Shown in pieces: positions 55,782 through 64,000 of a stretch of 64,000 nt of DNA. Where the stretch lies: positions 2,356,001 to 2,420,000 of the forward strand of contig NZ_WUAG01000001.1 of the NCBI RefSeq assembly GCF_009828855.1. Reading direction: 5' to 3'. The notes under the pieces were generated by a model. It saw only the letters and a list, made by a program, of their open reading frames with translations, ran no database searches and had not been told where the DNA came from. How positions within the stretch are numbered: the first letter of the stretch is position 1; the number at the start of each line of letters is the position of its first letter. A program made the position numbers and the translations under genes. Origin of the DNA: Psychromonas sp. L1A2. GTDB lineage: Bacteria > Pseudomonadota > Gammaproteobacteria > Enterobacterales > Psychromonadaceae.

Positions 55782-56747
55782 ATGAGTAAGATTTTTAGCG
55801 ATAATTCACAAGCAATCGGTAATACACCTTTAGTACGTTTAAACAACGTGACTACAGGTAATGTATTTGCAAAAATTGAAAGTCGCAACCCAAGCTTCAG
55901 TGTGAAATGTCGTATTGGTGCAAACATGATTGCTGCAGCAGAAAAAGATGGCACGTTAACAAAAGATGTTGAATTAGTTGAAGCAACAAGTGGTAATACA
56001 GGTATTGCACTTGCGTTTGTAGCAGCTGCTCGTGGTTACAAAATCACACTAACAATGCCAAACACAATGAGTGTTGAACGTCGTAAATTATTAAAAGCAT
56101 TGGGTGCAAACTTAGTATTGACTGATGGTGCATTAGGTATGAAAGGTGCAATCAACAAAGCCGAAGAACTTGGTGCTTCTGCAACAGGTAAATACTTAGT
56201 ATTACGCCAATTCGAAAACCCTGCAAATCCACAAATTCATGTAGAAACAACAGGCCCTGAGATCTGGAATGATACTGATGGTGAAATTGATGTTTTTGTT
56301 GCGGGTGTTGGTACTGGTGGTACCATTACTGGTGTTAGCCGTTATATTAAAGAAATCCAAGGTAAAGCAATCATCAGTGTGGCTGTAGAGCCAACAGATT
56401 CTCCTGTTATTTCACAAACATTAGCAGGTGAAGATGTTAAACCTGGCCCACATAAAATCCAAGGTATTGGCGCTGGTTTTATCCCTAAAAACTTAGATAT
56501 GTCTCTAATCGATCGAGCAGAACAAGTAAGTAACGAAGATGCGATCAGTATGGCACGACGCCTAATGGAAGAAGAAGGTATTTTAGCGGGTATTTCTTCA
56601 GGTGCGGCAGTTGTTGCAGCTGCACGTTTAGCAGCAGAACCAGAATTCAAAGATAAAAATATTGTTGTAATCTTACCAAGTTCAGGTGAGCGTTATTTAT
56701 CAACCGCGCTTTTTGCAGGTGTTTTTGAAGGTGAAAACTTCGCATAA
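55782..56747 (+). CDS. cysK: Cysteine synthase A
   Basis: O-acetylserine sulfhydrylase, PLP-dependent, last step of cysteine synthesis. 321 aa: [13 protein letters not shown] Lys in [40 protein letters not shown] (phosphate loop) and [10 protein letters not shown]. The ATG sits behind TAGGAACAAT. It is monocistronic with a terminator 20 bp downstream. Confidence 0.94.
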   Translation: MSKIFSDNSQAIGNTPLVRLNNVTTGNVFAKIESRNPSFSVKCRIGANMIAAAEKDGTLTKDVELVEATSGNTGIALAFVAAARGYKITLTMPNTMSVERRKLLKALGANLVLTDGALGMKGAINKAEELGASATGKYLVLRQFENPANPQIHVETTGPEIWNDTDGEIDVFVAGVGTGGTITGVSRYIKEIQGKAIISVAVEPTDSPVISQTLAGEDVKPGPHKIQGIGAGFIPKNLDMSLIDRAEQVSNEDAISMARRLMEEEGILAGISSGAAVVAAARLAAEPEFKDKNIVVILPSSGERYLSTALFAGVFEGENFA

Positions 56748-56763
56748 CATCTTTAAAAGGACT

Positions 56764-56793
56764 TAAAAAAGGTACTTTTTAGTACCTTTTTTT
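56764..56793 (+). terminator. Terminator after cysK
   Basis: AAAAAAGGTACTTTTTAGTACC followed by TTTTTTT: stem GGTACT/AGTACC. Confidence 0.85.
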
Positions 56794-57144
56794 ATATAAA
56801 ATGAAAGTCCAAATTTAAGTATGGTCAAAAAACATGCAAAAACAACAATAATACGTAGTTTTAGCCTTCAAACAGGAGAAAATCGTTGACCTACCTCTCC
56901 TTATTTAGGATCATTAAATATGATTTTGGACTTTTCAAAAAAGGCACGTTAAACGCCGATTTACTTGAGTTGAAGCATAATATTTTTGTTAATAAGTATT
57001 ATCATTTAGACGTCGCTTCTATCTCTCATTTTTAGTGTTTATTATTGTTCATTTTGACAATTCCAATGTCACTCAATAGCAATTTTTATCTATATCAATT
57101 AAAATCGCTATCATTAAAAATTCAAATTTATTTAAGGTGTTACC
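56794..57144. other. Intergenic region ahead of the pts operon
   Basis: 351 bp, AT-rich, with the pts promoter presumably in the right half and TAAGGTG before ptsH. No gene or strong palindrome seen. Confidence 0.45.
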
Positions 57145-57402
57145 ATGTATCAAAAAACAGTAACTATCACAGCTCCAAACGGCCTTCATACTCGTCCTGC
57201 TGCTCAATTTGTAAAAGAAGCAAAATCATTTGCATCTGATATCTCAGTTGAAGTTGGAACTAAATCTGCAAGTGCTAAAAGTCTTTTCAAACTACAAACG
57301 TTAGGTTTAACTCAAGGCACATCAGTGAACATCAAAGCTGAAGGCGCAGATGAGCAAAAAGCTGTTGATACGCTAGTTGAGTTAATGGCAACATTAGTTT
57401 AA
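57145..57402 (+). CDS. ptsH: HPr phosphocarrier protein
   Basis: 85 aa. Carries phosphate from enzyme I to sugar-specific EIIA domains. Active His in [11 protein letters not shown] (His15) and regulatory Ser46 region [16 protein letters not shown] are conserved. First gene of ptsH-ptsI-crr. Confidence 0.97.
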   Translation: MYQKTVTITAPNGLHTRPAAQFVKEAKSFASDISVEVGTKSASAKSLFKLQTLGLTQGTSVNIKAEGADEQKAVDTLVELMATLV

Positions 57403-57449
57403 TTCAAATATCTTTTATAAGATTAAAATTAGTAGTTTAAGGATAGGTT

Positions 57450-59171
57450 ATGATATCTGGCATACTGGCATCCCCTGGTATTACGTTTGCAAAAGCGTTG
57501 TTATTACAAGAAGACGAAATTTCTCTCAATACTGAGAAAGTAAGCAATATTGAACATGAAATTACTCGATTTGTTGATGGCAGAACAAAAACTTCAGCTC
57601 AACTTGAAATAGTTAAGCAAAAAGCTCTTGAGACATTTGGTGAAGAGAAAGAAGCTATCTTCGAAGGGCATATAATGCTGCTTGAAGATGAAGAGCTTGA
57701 AGAAGATATCATCACCTATATGAAAACCAACAAGTGTACAGCAGATTTTGCAATCAATGCGGTTGTAGAAGAGAATGCACAAATGTTGCAAGAACTAGAT
57801 GACCCTTATTTACGTGAACGTGCAGCTGATTTTCGTGATATCGGTAATCGTTTGTTAAAAAATGTTTTAGGCATCGAATTAGTTAACTTAAGCGATATTT
57901 CAGAAGAAGTTATTTTAATTGCAAATGATTTAACACCCTCTGAAACAGCACAAATTAACCTTGATAAAGTATTAGGCTTTATTACTGATATTGGTGGTCG
58001 TACTTCTCACACATCAATAATGGCACGTTCGTTAGAAATTCCAGCAATTGTTGGAACAAATGATATTACTAAATGTGTTAAAAATGGTGATATGGTTGTT
58101 CTTGATGCTATCAATAACAAAATCATCATTAACCCAAGCAAAATTCAACTAGCTGAAGCAAAATCAATTCGTGATGATTTCTTAAATGAAAAAGCTGAAC
58201 TGGCTAAATTAAAAGATCTTCCAGCAACAACGCTAGATGGTCATCAAGTTGAAATAGGCTCAAACGTCGGCTCAGTTAAAGACACTGATGGCGCTAAACG
58301 TAACGGAGCTGAATGTGTTGGTTTATACCGCACAGAATTCCTGTTTATGGATAGAGACCAACTACCTACTGAAGATGAGCAATTTGTTGCTTACAAAGAC
58401 GTAGTTGAAGCGATGGAAGGAAAATCTTGTATTATTCGTACCATGGATATTGGTGGCGATAAAGATCTACCTTATTTAAATCTCCCTACAGAATTAAACC
58501 CATTTTTAGGATGGCGTGCGATCCGTATTTGTTTCGACCGTCCTGAAATAATGAATCCACAATTGCGAGCTCTTTTACGTGCCTCTGCATTTGGTAAAAT
58601 TCGTATCATGTTCCCTATGATCATTTCAGTTGAAGAAATTCGTAAATTGAAAGACATTTTAGAGACGTTGAAAGCAGAGTTGACTGAAGAAAATGTTGCT
58701 TATGATGAGAGCATTGAAATTGGTGTTATGATTGAAACTCCAGCAGCTGCTGCAATTGCACATCATTTAATTAAAGAAGTAGATTTCTTTAGTATTGGCA
58801 CTAACGATTTAACACAGTACACACTAGCGGTTGACCGTGGTAATGAGTTAATTTCAGACCTTTACAATCCATTAACGCCATCTGTATTAACCATCATCAA
58901 ATCAGTGATTGATGCTTCTCATGCTGCTGGTAAATGGACAGGTATGTGTGGTGAGCTAGCGGGTGATGAACATGCAACATTGCTATTGTTAGGTATGGGA
59001 TTAGATGAGTTCTCTATGAGTGCAATCTCAATACCAACCGTTAAAAAGATAATTCGTAGTACTACTTTTGCAGATGCGAAAGAATTAGCAGATAAAGCAC
59101 TTTCTATGGCAACCGCTGCAGAAATCGAAGCTCTAGTTAACGACTTCAATCATGCTAAAGGTATTAGTTAA
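57450..59171 (+). CDS. ptsI: Phosphoenolpyruvate-protein phosphotransferase (enzyme I)
   Basis: 573 aa. Takes phosphate from PEP. Active His189 lies in [24 protein letters not shown]-binding blocks [47 protein letters not shown] and the catalytic Cys in [10 protein letters not shown] are present. It starts 47 bp after ptsH and is followed by a hairpin and then crr. Confidence 0.97.
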   Translation: MISGILASPGITFAKALLLQEDEISLNTEKVSNIEHEITRFVDGRTKTSAQLEIVKQKALETFGEEKEAIFEGHIMLLEDEELEEDIITYMKTNKCTADFAINAVVEENAQMLQELDDPYLRERAADFRDIGNRLLKNVLGIELVNLSDISEEVILIANDLTPSETAQINLDKVLGFITDIGGRTSHTSIMARSLEIPAIVGTNDITKCVKNGDMVVLDAINNKIIINPSKIQLAEAKSIRDDFLNEKAELAKLKDLPATTLDGHQVEIGSNVGSVKDTDGAKRNGAECVGLYRTEFLFMDRDQLPTEDEQFVAYKDVVEAMEGKSCIIRTMDIGGDKDLPYLNLPTELNPFLGWRAIRICFDRPEIMNPQLRALLRASAFGKIRIMFPMIISVEEIRKLKDILETLKAELTEENVAYDESIEIGVMIETPAAAAIAHHLIKEVDFFSIGTNDLTQYTLAVDRGNELISDLYNPLTPSVLTIIKSVIDASHAAGKWTGMCGELAGDEHATLLLLGMGLDEFSMSAISIPTVKKIIRSTTFADAKELADKALSMATAAEIEALVNDFNHAKGIS

Positions 59172-59180
59172 CTAATTGAT

Positions 59181-59215
59181 AAAAAGGTAATATCAAATTA
59201 AATATTACCTTTTTG
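59181..59215 (+). terminator. Intercistronic hairpin/terminator between ptsI and crr
   Basis: AAAAAGGTAATAT / ATATTACCTTTTT stem with a T-run. In enterobacteria too, crr is partly transcribed separately; here this hairpin could lower read-through from ptsI. Confidence 0.75.
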
Positions 59216-59248
59216 TTTTATTCTATTAAAAATTTGGAGTTTACTAAT

Positions 59249-59758
59249 ATGGGTTTTTTTGATTCATTAAAAAAAGCAGTCACAGGCAATACACAAACAG
59301 CAAATACTATTGATATCATTGCTCCTCTTTCTGGTGAAATTGTTGCAATCGAAGATGTGCCAGATGTTGTTTTTGCAGAAAAGATTGTTGGTGACGGTAT
59401 TGCGATACGTCCAACTGGCAATAAAATGGTTGCTCCTTGTGATGGTGAAATTGGCAAAATTTTTGAAACAAACCATGCATTTTCAATAGAATCTGATACT
59501 GGCATTGAATTATTTGTACATTTTGGTATTGATACTGTTGAGTTAAAAGGTGAAGGTTTCACTCGTATTGCTCAAGAAGGCCAAAAAGTTAAAGCTGGCG
59601 ATACCATTATTGAATTTGATCTTGCTTTTTTAACTGAAAAAGCGAAATCTATTTTAACACCTGTTGTTATTTCAAATATGGATGAAATTAAAGAATTACA
59701 AAAAATGTCTGGTACTGTTGAAGTTGCTACTGACGTTGTTCTTAAAATCATCAAATAA
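59249..59758 (+). CDS. crr: PTS glucose-specific EIIA component
   Basis: 169 aa, the exact length of E. coli EIIA-Glc. Accepts phosphate from HPr and signals glucose status. Active-site histidines in [11 protein letters not shown] (His75) and [18 protein letters not shown] (His90). The N-terminal amphipathic tail [12 protein letters not shown] is membrane-binding in the family. Start chosen at 59249 because of TTGGAG and homology; a longer frame from 59213 is unlikely. Terminator 20 bp downstream. Confidence 0.97.
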   Translation: MGFFDSLKKAVTGNTQTANTIDIIAPLSGEIVAIEDVPDVVFAEKIVGDGIAIRPTGNKMVAPCDGEIGKIFETNHAFSIESDTGIELFVHFGIDTVELKGEGFTRIAQEGQKVKAGDTIIEFDLAFLTEKAKSILTPVVISNMDEIKELQKMSGTVEVATDVVLKIIK

Positions 59759-59779
59759 TAATGCTATTGCATTAGTATT

Positions 59780-59803
59780 TAAGAGTCGCTGATGCGACTC
59801 TTT
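59780..59803 (+). terminator. Terminator after crr
   Basis: AAGAGTCG-CTGATG-CGACTCTT followed by TT. Confidence 0.88.
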
Positions 59804-59895
59804 TACTTTGTAAAGACCTCGCTTAAATTTTTCTTCTTGACCCTTTTCTTGCTACAATTAATTATTCTTTTTATTTCAATTTGTAAGCACCTATC

Positions 59896-60246
59896 ATGAC
59901 AACAATAATGTACGGTATCCCTAATTGCGATACGATAAAAAAAGCCCAAAAATGGCTTAATGAAAATAACATTCCATTTAGCTTCCATGACTATCGTAAA
60001 GATGGTTTAGATGAGCAATTACTCGCACAGATGTACACGACATCAAACTGGGATCAGCTACTCAACAAACGTAGTACGAGCTATCGTGCACTAACTGATC
60101 AGCAAAAAGAAACACTTGATGAAAATACAGTTAGCCCATTATTTATCGAATTTCCTACATTAATAAAACGTCCTGTTGTAGTTCATCAAGGTGTTGCTAT
60201 TGTCGGATTTAATATTAAAAACTATCAACAATTTTTTGCAGTATAA
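59896..60246 (+). CDS. ArsC/Spx-family protein (YffB-like)
   Basis: 116 aa thioredoxin-like fold: TMYGIPNCDTIKKAQKWLNENNI with one N-terminal Cys, then NKRSTSYRALTDQQK and FPTLIKRPVV. This is the YffB type rather than a true arsenate reductase. It directly precedes dapE by 9 bp in the same operon, the same neighbourhood as yffB-dapE in E. coli. Function unknown, perhaps a glutathione-dependent reductase. Confidence 0.85.
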   Translation: MTTIMYGIPNCDTIKKAQKWLNENNIPFSFHDYRKDGLDEQLLAQMYTTSNWDQLLNKRSTSYRALTDQQKETLDENTVSPLFIEFPTLIKRPVVVHQGVAIVGFNIKNYQQFFAV

Positions 60247-60255
60247 GGAAGTACA

Positions 60256-61389
60256 ATGACACATTCGCCTGTCGTAACATTATTACAAGATTTAATCAGT
60301 CGACGTTCCGTAACACCTGAAGATGCTGGATGCCAAGACTTGCTTATTGCTCGTTTAGAAAAACTAGGCTTTGTATGTGAAACCATGGAATTTGAAGACA
60401 CCTTAAATTTATGGGCTAGAAAAGGCACTGAAGCACCTTTATTCTGTTTTGCAGGACACACAGACGTTGTACCGACCGGTCCAGAAAGCAAATGGGATAC
60501 ACCGCCTTTTGAACCCACTATTATTGATGGTATGTTATATGGGCGTGGTGCTGCAGACATGAAAAGTGGTATTGCTGCTTTCATGATTGGTCTAGAAGCA
60601 TTTATTGAAGAGCATAAAGATCATAAAGGTTCTATCGCTCTATTGATAACAAGTGATGAAGAAGGACCATTTATTAATGGTACAACACGTGTTATTGATG
60701 TTCTAGAAGCTAGAAATGAAAAAATAGATTATTGCATTGTTGGTGAACCATCAAGCACAGGTCATGTGGGTGATATCATTAAAAATGGTCGTAGAGGTTC
60801 ATTAACAGCTGATATTACTTTTAAAGGAACACAAGGTCATGTTGCCTATCCACACCTGGTTAACAACCCTATCCATCTTGCGGCTCCTGTACTAACTGAA
60901 CTTGTTCAAACTGAATGGGATAAAGGTAATCAATACTTTCCAGCAACGAGCTTTCAAATCACTAACTTTAATTCAGGTACTGGTGCGAGCAATGTTGTAC
61001 CCGGTGATGCTGTAGTTCAATGTAACTTTCGTTACTCTACCGAATTAACCGCTGATATGTTGACAGAGAAAGTTGAAACTATCCTTAATAAAGCTGGATT
61101 TGAATACGATATAAAGTGGACTTACAACGGACAACCATTTATCACTGAACCAGGTTCATTAACTGATGCAGTTGCACAAGCTATTCTATCGACCAATGGT
61201 ATCACTACAGAGCTTTCAACGAGTGGTGGCACTTCTGATGCACGCTTTATTGCACCTACAGGAGCGCAGGTGGTTGAATTAGGCCCAATCAATGCCACAA
61301 TACATAAAGTGAATGAATCGACTAATATCGCACAGTTAGACGAGCTAGTAGACATCTTTAAATTAACACTTAAAAACCTACTTGCATGA
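60256..61389 (+). CDS. dapE: Succinyl-diaminopimelate desuccinylase
   Basis: 377 aa, as expected. Hydrolyses N-succinyl-LL-diaminopimelate in lysine/peptidoglycan precursor synthesis. Zinc ligands and catalytic residues in [37 protein letters not shown] (Glu base) and [12 protein letters not shown], and the late His in [11 protein letters not shown]. Its stop overlaps the next start (ATGA). Confidence 0.95.
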   Translation: MTHSPVVTLLQDLISRRSVTPEDAGCQDLLIARLEKLGFVCETMEFEDTLNLWARKGTEAPLFCFAGHTDVVPTGPESKWDTPPFEPTIIDGMLYGRGAADMKSGIAAFMIGLEAFIEEHKDHKGSIALLITSDEEGPFINGTTRVIDVLEARNEKIDYCIVGEPSSTGHVGDIIKNGRRGSLTADITFKGTQGHVAYPHLVNNPIHLAAPVLTELVQTEWDKGNQYFPATSFQITNFNSGTGASNVVPGDAVVQCNFRYSTELTADMLTEKVETILNKAGFEYDIKWTYNGQPFITEPGSLTDAVAQAILSTNGITTELSTSGGTSDARFIAPTGAQVVELGPINATIHKVNESTNIAQLDELVDIFKLTLKNLLA

Positions 61390-62072
61390 CATCGATTGCC
61401 ATGACGCCGATGCAATTGACGGGTCAAGTGCAAACTCACCTTGTTGAGTTTGCACCTAACAGACTGCTACATAAACAAGTTATTGCTGACTTCACTGCCC
61501 TTCAACAGGCAGCTAAGCAACAAGGTTTTACGTTGCATGTTGCTAGTGCATTTCGTAGCTTTGAACGTCAATTACATATTTGGAACAATAAGTATTCGGG
61601 TGTCACGGCTATTTTGGATAAAAATGAAAAACCTATCAATATTAAAAACATAAGTGAAGTAGAGAAACTTTATAAATTGTTGCATTGGTCTGCTCTTCCC
61701 GCTGCGAGCCGCCATCATTGGGGAACAGATATTGATGTTTATGATCCGACATTGTTGCCCCCGAATCAGTCTTTACAGCTACAAAAAAATGAATACTTAA
61801 ATGGCGGTTATTTTTCAGAATTAACAGAGTGGTTAGGTAATAATATTCAACAGTTTGGCTTTTATCGACCTTATCAACACGACCAAGGCGGTGTTGCACA
61901 AGAGCCTTGGCACATCAGTTATTTCCCGTTAGCAGATGAATTTTTATCACAATTAGATTTAAATATTATTTCAAGTACGCTAAAGCAACATCCAGTGTTA
62001 GGTAATTCGCTAATTCAACAAGAGTTGCCTATCATATATAAACAATATATTTGCAACATTAATGCACGCTAA
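61386..62072 (+). CDS. D-alanyl-D-alanine carboxypeptidase, M15 family
   Basis: 228 aa with the M15B/VanY-type zinc site: [13 protein letters not shown] (H-x6-D) and EPWHISYF (E, H). No obvious signal peptide, so a cytoplasmic or non-classically exported enzyme is suggested. It would cleave D-Ala-D-Ala bonds in peptidoglycan or its precursors. ATGA overlap with dapE shows translational coupling, tying it to cell-wall precursor supply. Confidence 0.85.
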   Translation: MTSIAMTPMQLTGQVQTHLVEFAPNRLLHKQVIADFTALQQAAKQQGFTLHVASAFRSFERQLHIWNNKYSGVTAILDKNEKPINIKNISEVEKLYKLLHWSALPAASRHHWGTDIDVYDPTLLPPNQSLQLQKNEYLNGGYFSELTEWLGNNIQQFGFYRPYQHDQGGVAQEPWHISYFPLADEFLSQLDLNIISSTLKQHPVLGNSLIQQELPIIYKQYICNINAR

Positions 62073-62093
62073 ATGTTCACTAAAGGAATAATT

Positions 62094-62480
62094 ATGTCTG
62101 AACGTCGTAAATTTTCGCGTATAAAGTTCCAATGTCATTGCTCGCTTATTTTTGATGGAAAAATTCCAGCACATGATTTTGATGCATCACTAGTTGATAT
62201 TTCACTCAATGGCGCATTAATTGCTGTAACAACCCTTTCCCCAAATGTTATTCACGAACAGGTTCAGATAAATCTAATACTTGAAGGATCTGATGTACAA
62301 CTATTATTAAATGGCATAGTTTGCCATCAACAAGAGCTGTTATTAGGTATTCAATTTACTACGATTGAATTAGAAACAATGACCCATTTAAAACGTATCA
62401 TTGAGCTTAATTTAGCTGATAATGACGAGATGCACAGAGAGTTTGAACAACTCATTGAAATGTATATCGCAGAAAGTTAA
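62094..62480 (+). CDS. PilZ domain protein
   Basis: 128 aa. N-terminal ERRKFSRIKF (the RxxxR c-di-GMP motif in KFSR-type form) and DASLVDISLNGALIA (D/NxSxxG motif) identify a PilZ c-di-GMP receptor. Start at MSERRKF because AAAGGAAT precedes it; a longer frame from 62073 is possible. Last gene in the arsC-like/dapE/M15 run, 21 bp after it. A link to the diguanylate cyclase at 28368 is only by pathway. Confidence 0.85.
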   Translation: MSERRKFSRIKFQCHCSLIFDGKIPAHDFDASLVDISLNGALIAVTTLSPNVIHEQVQINLILEGSDVQLLLNGIVCHQQELLLGIQFTTIELETMTHLKRIIELNLADNDEMHREFEQLIEMYIAES

Positions 62481-62633
62481 CGCGGTTCCAAAGGCTTTAT
62501 CGCCACACTAAAATAAAGTAATTATTATAAAATGTGCAGCATAAACTTCACATTATAAAAAATGACCAATAATGAAAGTACAATATAGTGAACTAGCCAT
62601 GTTAAAGCGCTAGTTCACTGATCAGTGTGAATA

Positions 62634-63116
62634 TTAGTCTTTAAAGTTATTAAATTGAAAGCCCATTCCTAGATCACATTCCTTAACTAAACGCATCGCT
62701 TGTTGTAAATCATCACGTTTTTTACCTGTTACACGTAACTGATCACCTTGAATAGAAACTTGTACTTTAATTTTGCTATCTTTGATCTGTTTTACCAATT
62801 TTTTAGCTGTTGGCTGATCAACACCTACTTTAAATTTAACATTTTGAGACCAAAACTTACCCGATTGATCACATTTTTCTGCATCCATAGCGCGCGTATC
62901 AACACCACGTTTAGCTAAGTTTGCACGTAACATGTCACGTAATGCATTGATTTGCATATCTGCTTCTGCTTCTATTTTGACCACTTCTTTATTAAGTGCT
63001 ATAGATGCTTTTACACCACGAAAGTCATAACGAGTACCAAGCTCACGGCTAGTGTTATCAACAGCATTTTTTACTTCTATCAAATCGATTTCTGAGACAA
63101 TATCAAATGAAGGCAT
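62634..63116 (-). CDS. yajQ: YajQ family nucleotide-binding protein
   Basis: 160 aa. MPSFDIVSEID at the start, RYDFRGVKA, KRGVDTRAMD and KVQVSIQGDQLRVTGKKRDDLQQA are diagnostic of YajQ (DUF520). Members bind nucleotides or c-di-GMP; in some pathogens they act as c-di-GMP effectors. ATG behind GGAATAAAA. Monocistronic. Confidence 0.95.
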   Translation of the reverse strand: MPSFDIVSEIDLIEVKNAVDNTSRELGTRYDFRGVKASIALNKEVVKIEAEADMQINALRDMLRANLAKRGVDTRAMDAEKCDQSGKFWSQNVKFKVGVDQPTAKKLVKQIKDSKIKVQVSIQGDQLRVTGKKRDDLQQAMRLVKECDLGMGFQFNNFKD

Positions 63117-63339
63117 TTTTATTCCTTAATAAACAGTTTAAAATAATATCAGACGAATTTACCAGAAAACGGCCCAATCATCTATCCATACACTCTACTT
63201 TGTTGCTTGTATCTTATAATACAAATTAGCATAATGAAGAGACTAGCTAATCGCGAGATATAAACAACCAACTAAACGGTCTAATAATAAGCGAACAAGT
63301 GAGTAAATAAGTCAGTTAATAAATAATATAGAGGATTAT

Positions 63340-64000
63340 ATGATTCAGATTATTGGTGCAGGTGCGATTGGTTGCTTATGGTTAGCAAAACTACATCAAT
63401 CTGGATATCCATGTCATCTCGTTTCTCGCCCTAGTACTAAATGCCTTCAACAACAATTATATTTTACTGACTTACAAGGTCAACAACATCAATTTGCTAT
63501 TTCACATAGTCAGCAATTATTAACAGCAAAGGTAGATGAGCAACAAAGCACTATATTAGTTTGTGTTAAAGCGCCTCAAGTGCTTTCTGCTTTACTCAAT
63601 CAACAGCAGTATATAAGCCCTCATCAAGTTATTATCTTAATGCATAATGGTTATGGTTGTGCAGAAGAAGTAAAACAACACTTTCCTGAGAACTCTATCA
63701 TTTGCGCAACCACTGCAAACGCAAGCTTATTAAATAGTCCATTGAATGTGACTCATACTGGCATAGGACCTAGTTATTTCGGTGTTTTTCAATCAACTGA
63801 TAAACTCACTATTATTGATAATAATTTAAAACAATACCTTGAGCCTTTGCAAAATGTAATGGCAGACGTATATTGGACCGAGAAAATCCTTGAGAAATGT
63901 TGGCTCAAGTTAATCATTAATGCGGCTATTAACCCACTTACGGCGATCCATCAAATTACAAATGGTCAATTACAAGCATCACAATACGAAGCTTTAATTC
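63340..64000 (+). CDS. panE: 2-dehydropantoate 2-reductase (partial, runs off the right edge)
   Basis: 220 codons present from ATG 63340 behind AGAGGAT. NADPH-dependent reduction of ketopantoate to pantoate for coenzyme A synthesis. N-terminal IIGAGAIGCLWLAKL (NADPH loop), VCVKAPQV, HNGYG, and the catalytic Lys in EKCWLKLIINAAINPLTAIHQITNG are present. The C-terminal quarter is outside the window. Confidence 0.9.
   Translation, partial: MIQIIGAGAIGCLWLAKLHQSGYPCHLVSRPSTKCLQQQLYFTDLQGQQHQFAISHSQQLLTAKVDEQQSTILVCVKAPQVLSALLNQQQYISPHQVIILMHNGYGCAEEVKQHFPENSIICATTANASLLNSPLNVTHTGIGPSYFGVFQSTDKLTIIDNNLKQYLEPLQNVMADVYWTEKILEKCWLKLIINAAINPLTAIHQITNGQLQASQYEALI

Noticed and set aside
59213-59248. 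N-terminal extension of Crr
   Set aside because: These codons overlap the ptsI-crr hairpin; TTGGAG and family length place the start at 59249.

Overview
The window is bacterial, AT-rich gammaproteobacterial DNA. The core genes (hexR-pykA-glk, ptsHI-crr, malQ-glgB-glgX, gapA with a HexR-type operator, yeaC, yajQ, dapE, sbcB, cysK) and protein style fit a marine, probably cold-adapted genus such as Psychromonas or a near relative. The genus is an inference; nothing in the window fixes it.

Region 1 (1-4.1 kb) is mobile-element debris: a partial trypsin-like protease gene running off the left edge, an intact RAYT (REP-associated Y1 transposase) element bounded by CTGGACACCCAYC inverted repeats, two truncated copies of it in tandem, and a 5'-truncated IS110/IS1111 element. 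The long 3' non-coding tail of the IS110 element folds into two large stem-loops. The first has a bulged loop whose two sides match the two halves of the RAYT terminus into which this IS seems to have inserted, as expected of a bridge RNA/seekRNA.

Region 2 (4.1-16.6 kb) is an integrase-less integron cassette array (CALIN type) read on the minus strand. It has six cassettes: a HEPN-like protein, a two-gene propeller/WHGYP cassette, a SIR2 NADase-like protein, a membrane protein, and two small unknowns. Their attC sites are about 90-100 bp, with cores on the pattern TAACAA...GCGTTA. Three essentially identical 2.3-kb IS91-family-like elements (tyrosine recombinase plus HUH Y2 transposase, on the plus strand) each sit at the same point of an attC, exactly at the GTT of the R'' core. 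Each carries at its right end a short sequence that itself reads as an attC. A fourth, diverged right end remains alone at 4098-4158. Insertion thus seems to split one cassette into two potentially mobile cassettes. This is the most interesting structure in the window.

Region 3 (17.0-23.6 kb) is an integrated genomic island in the 3' end of a tRNA-Ser(GGA) gene, bounded by 35-bp direct repeats. It carries a KAP P-loop ATPase, a serine resolvase, an RNase HI homologue that has lost every catalytic residue, a 56-aa zinc-ribbon protein, a ParB-like protein and a tyrosine integrase.

Region 4 (23.6-64 kb) is ordinary chromosome: lower glycolysis and its regulator HexR, a GST, a diguanylate cyclase, a YjiH-type membrane protein, MarC, a universal stress protein, DNA polymerase IV, a copper ATPase with CueR, a DAACS symporter, an AlkD-like repair protein, a YafJ-type amidotransferase with a GmhA-like isomerase, the glycogen/maltodextrin operon, a mutarotase, gapA, exonuclease I, cysK, the PTS phosphorelay (HPr, EI, EIIA-Glc), dapE and its operon partners, yajQ and the start of panE. 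HexR, Glk, PykA, GapA, the PTS and the glycogen enzymes together form a sugar-handling set. Intergenic DNA holds MITE-like inverted-repeat elements, and three degenerate copies of the gapA 3' end with its terminator follow gapA.
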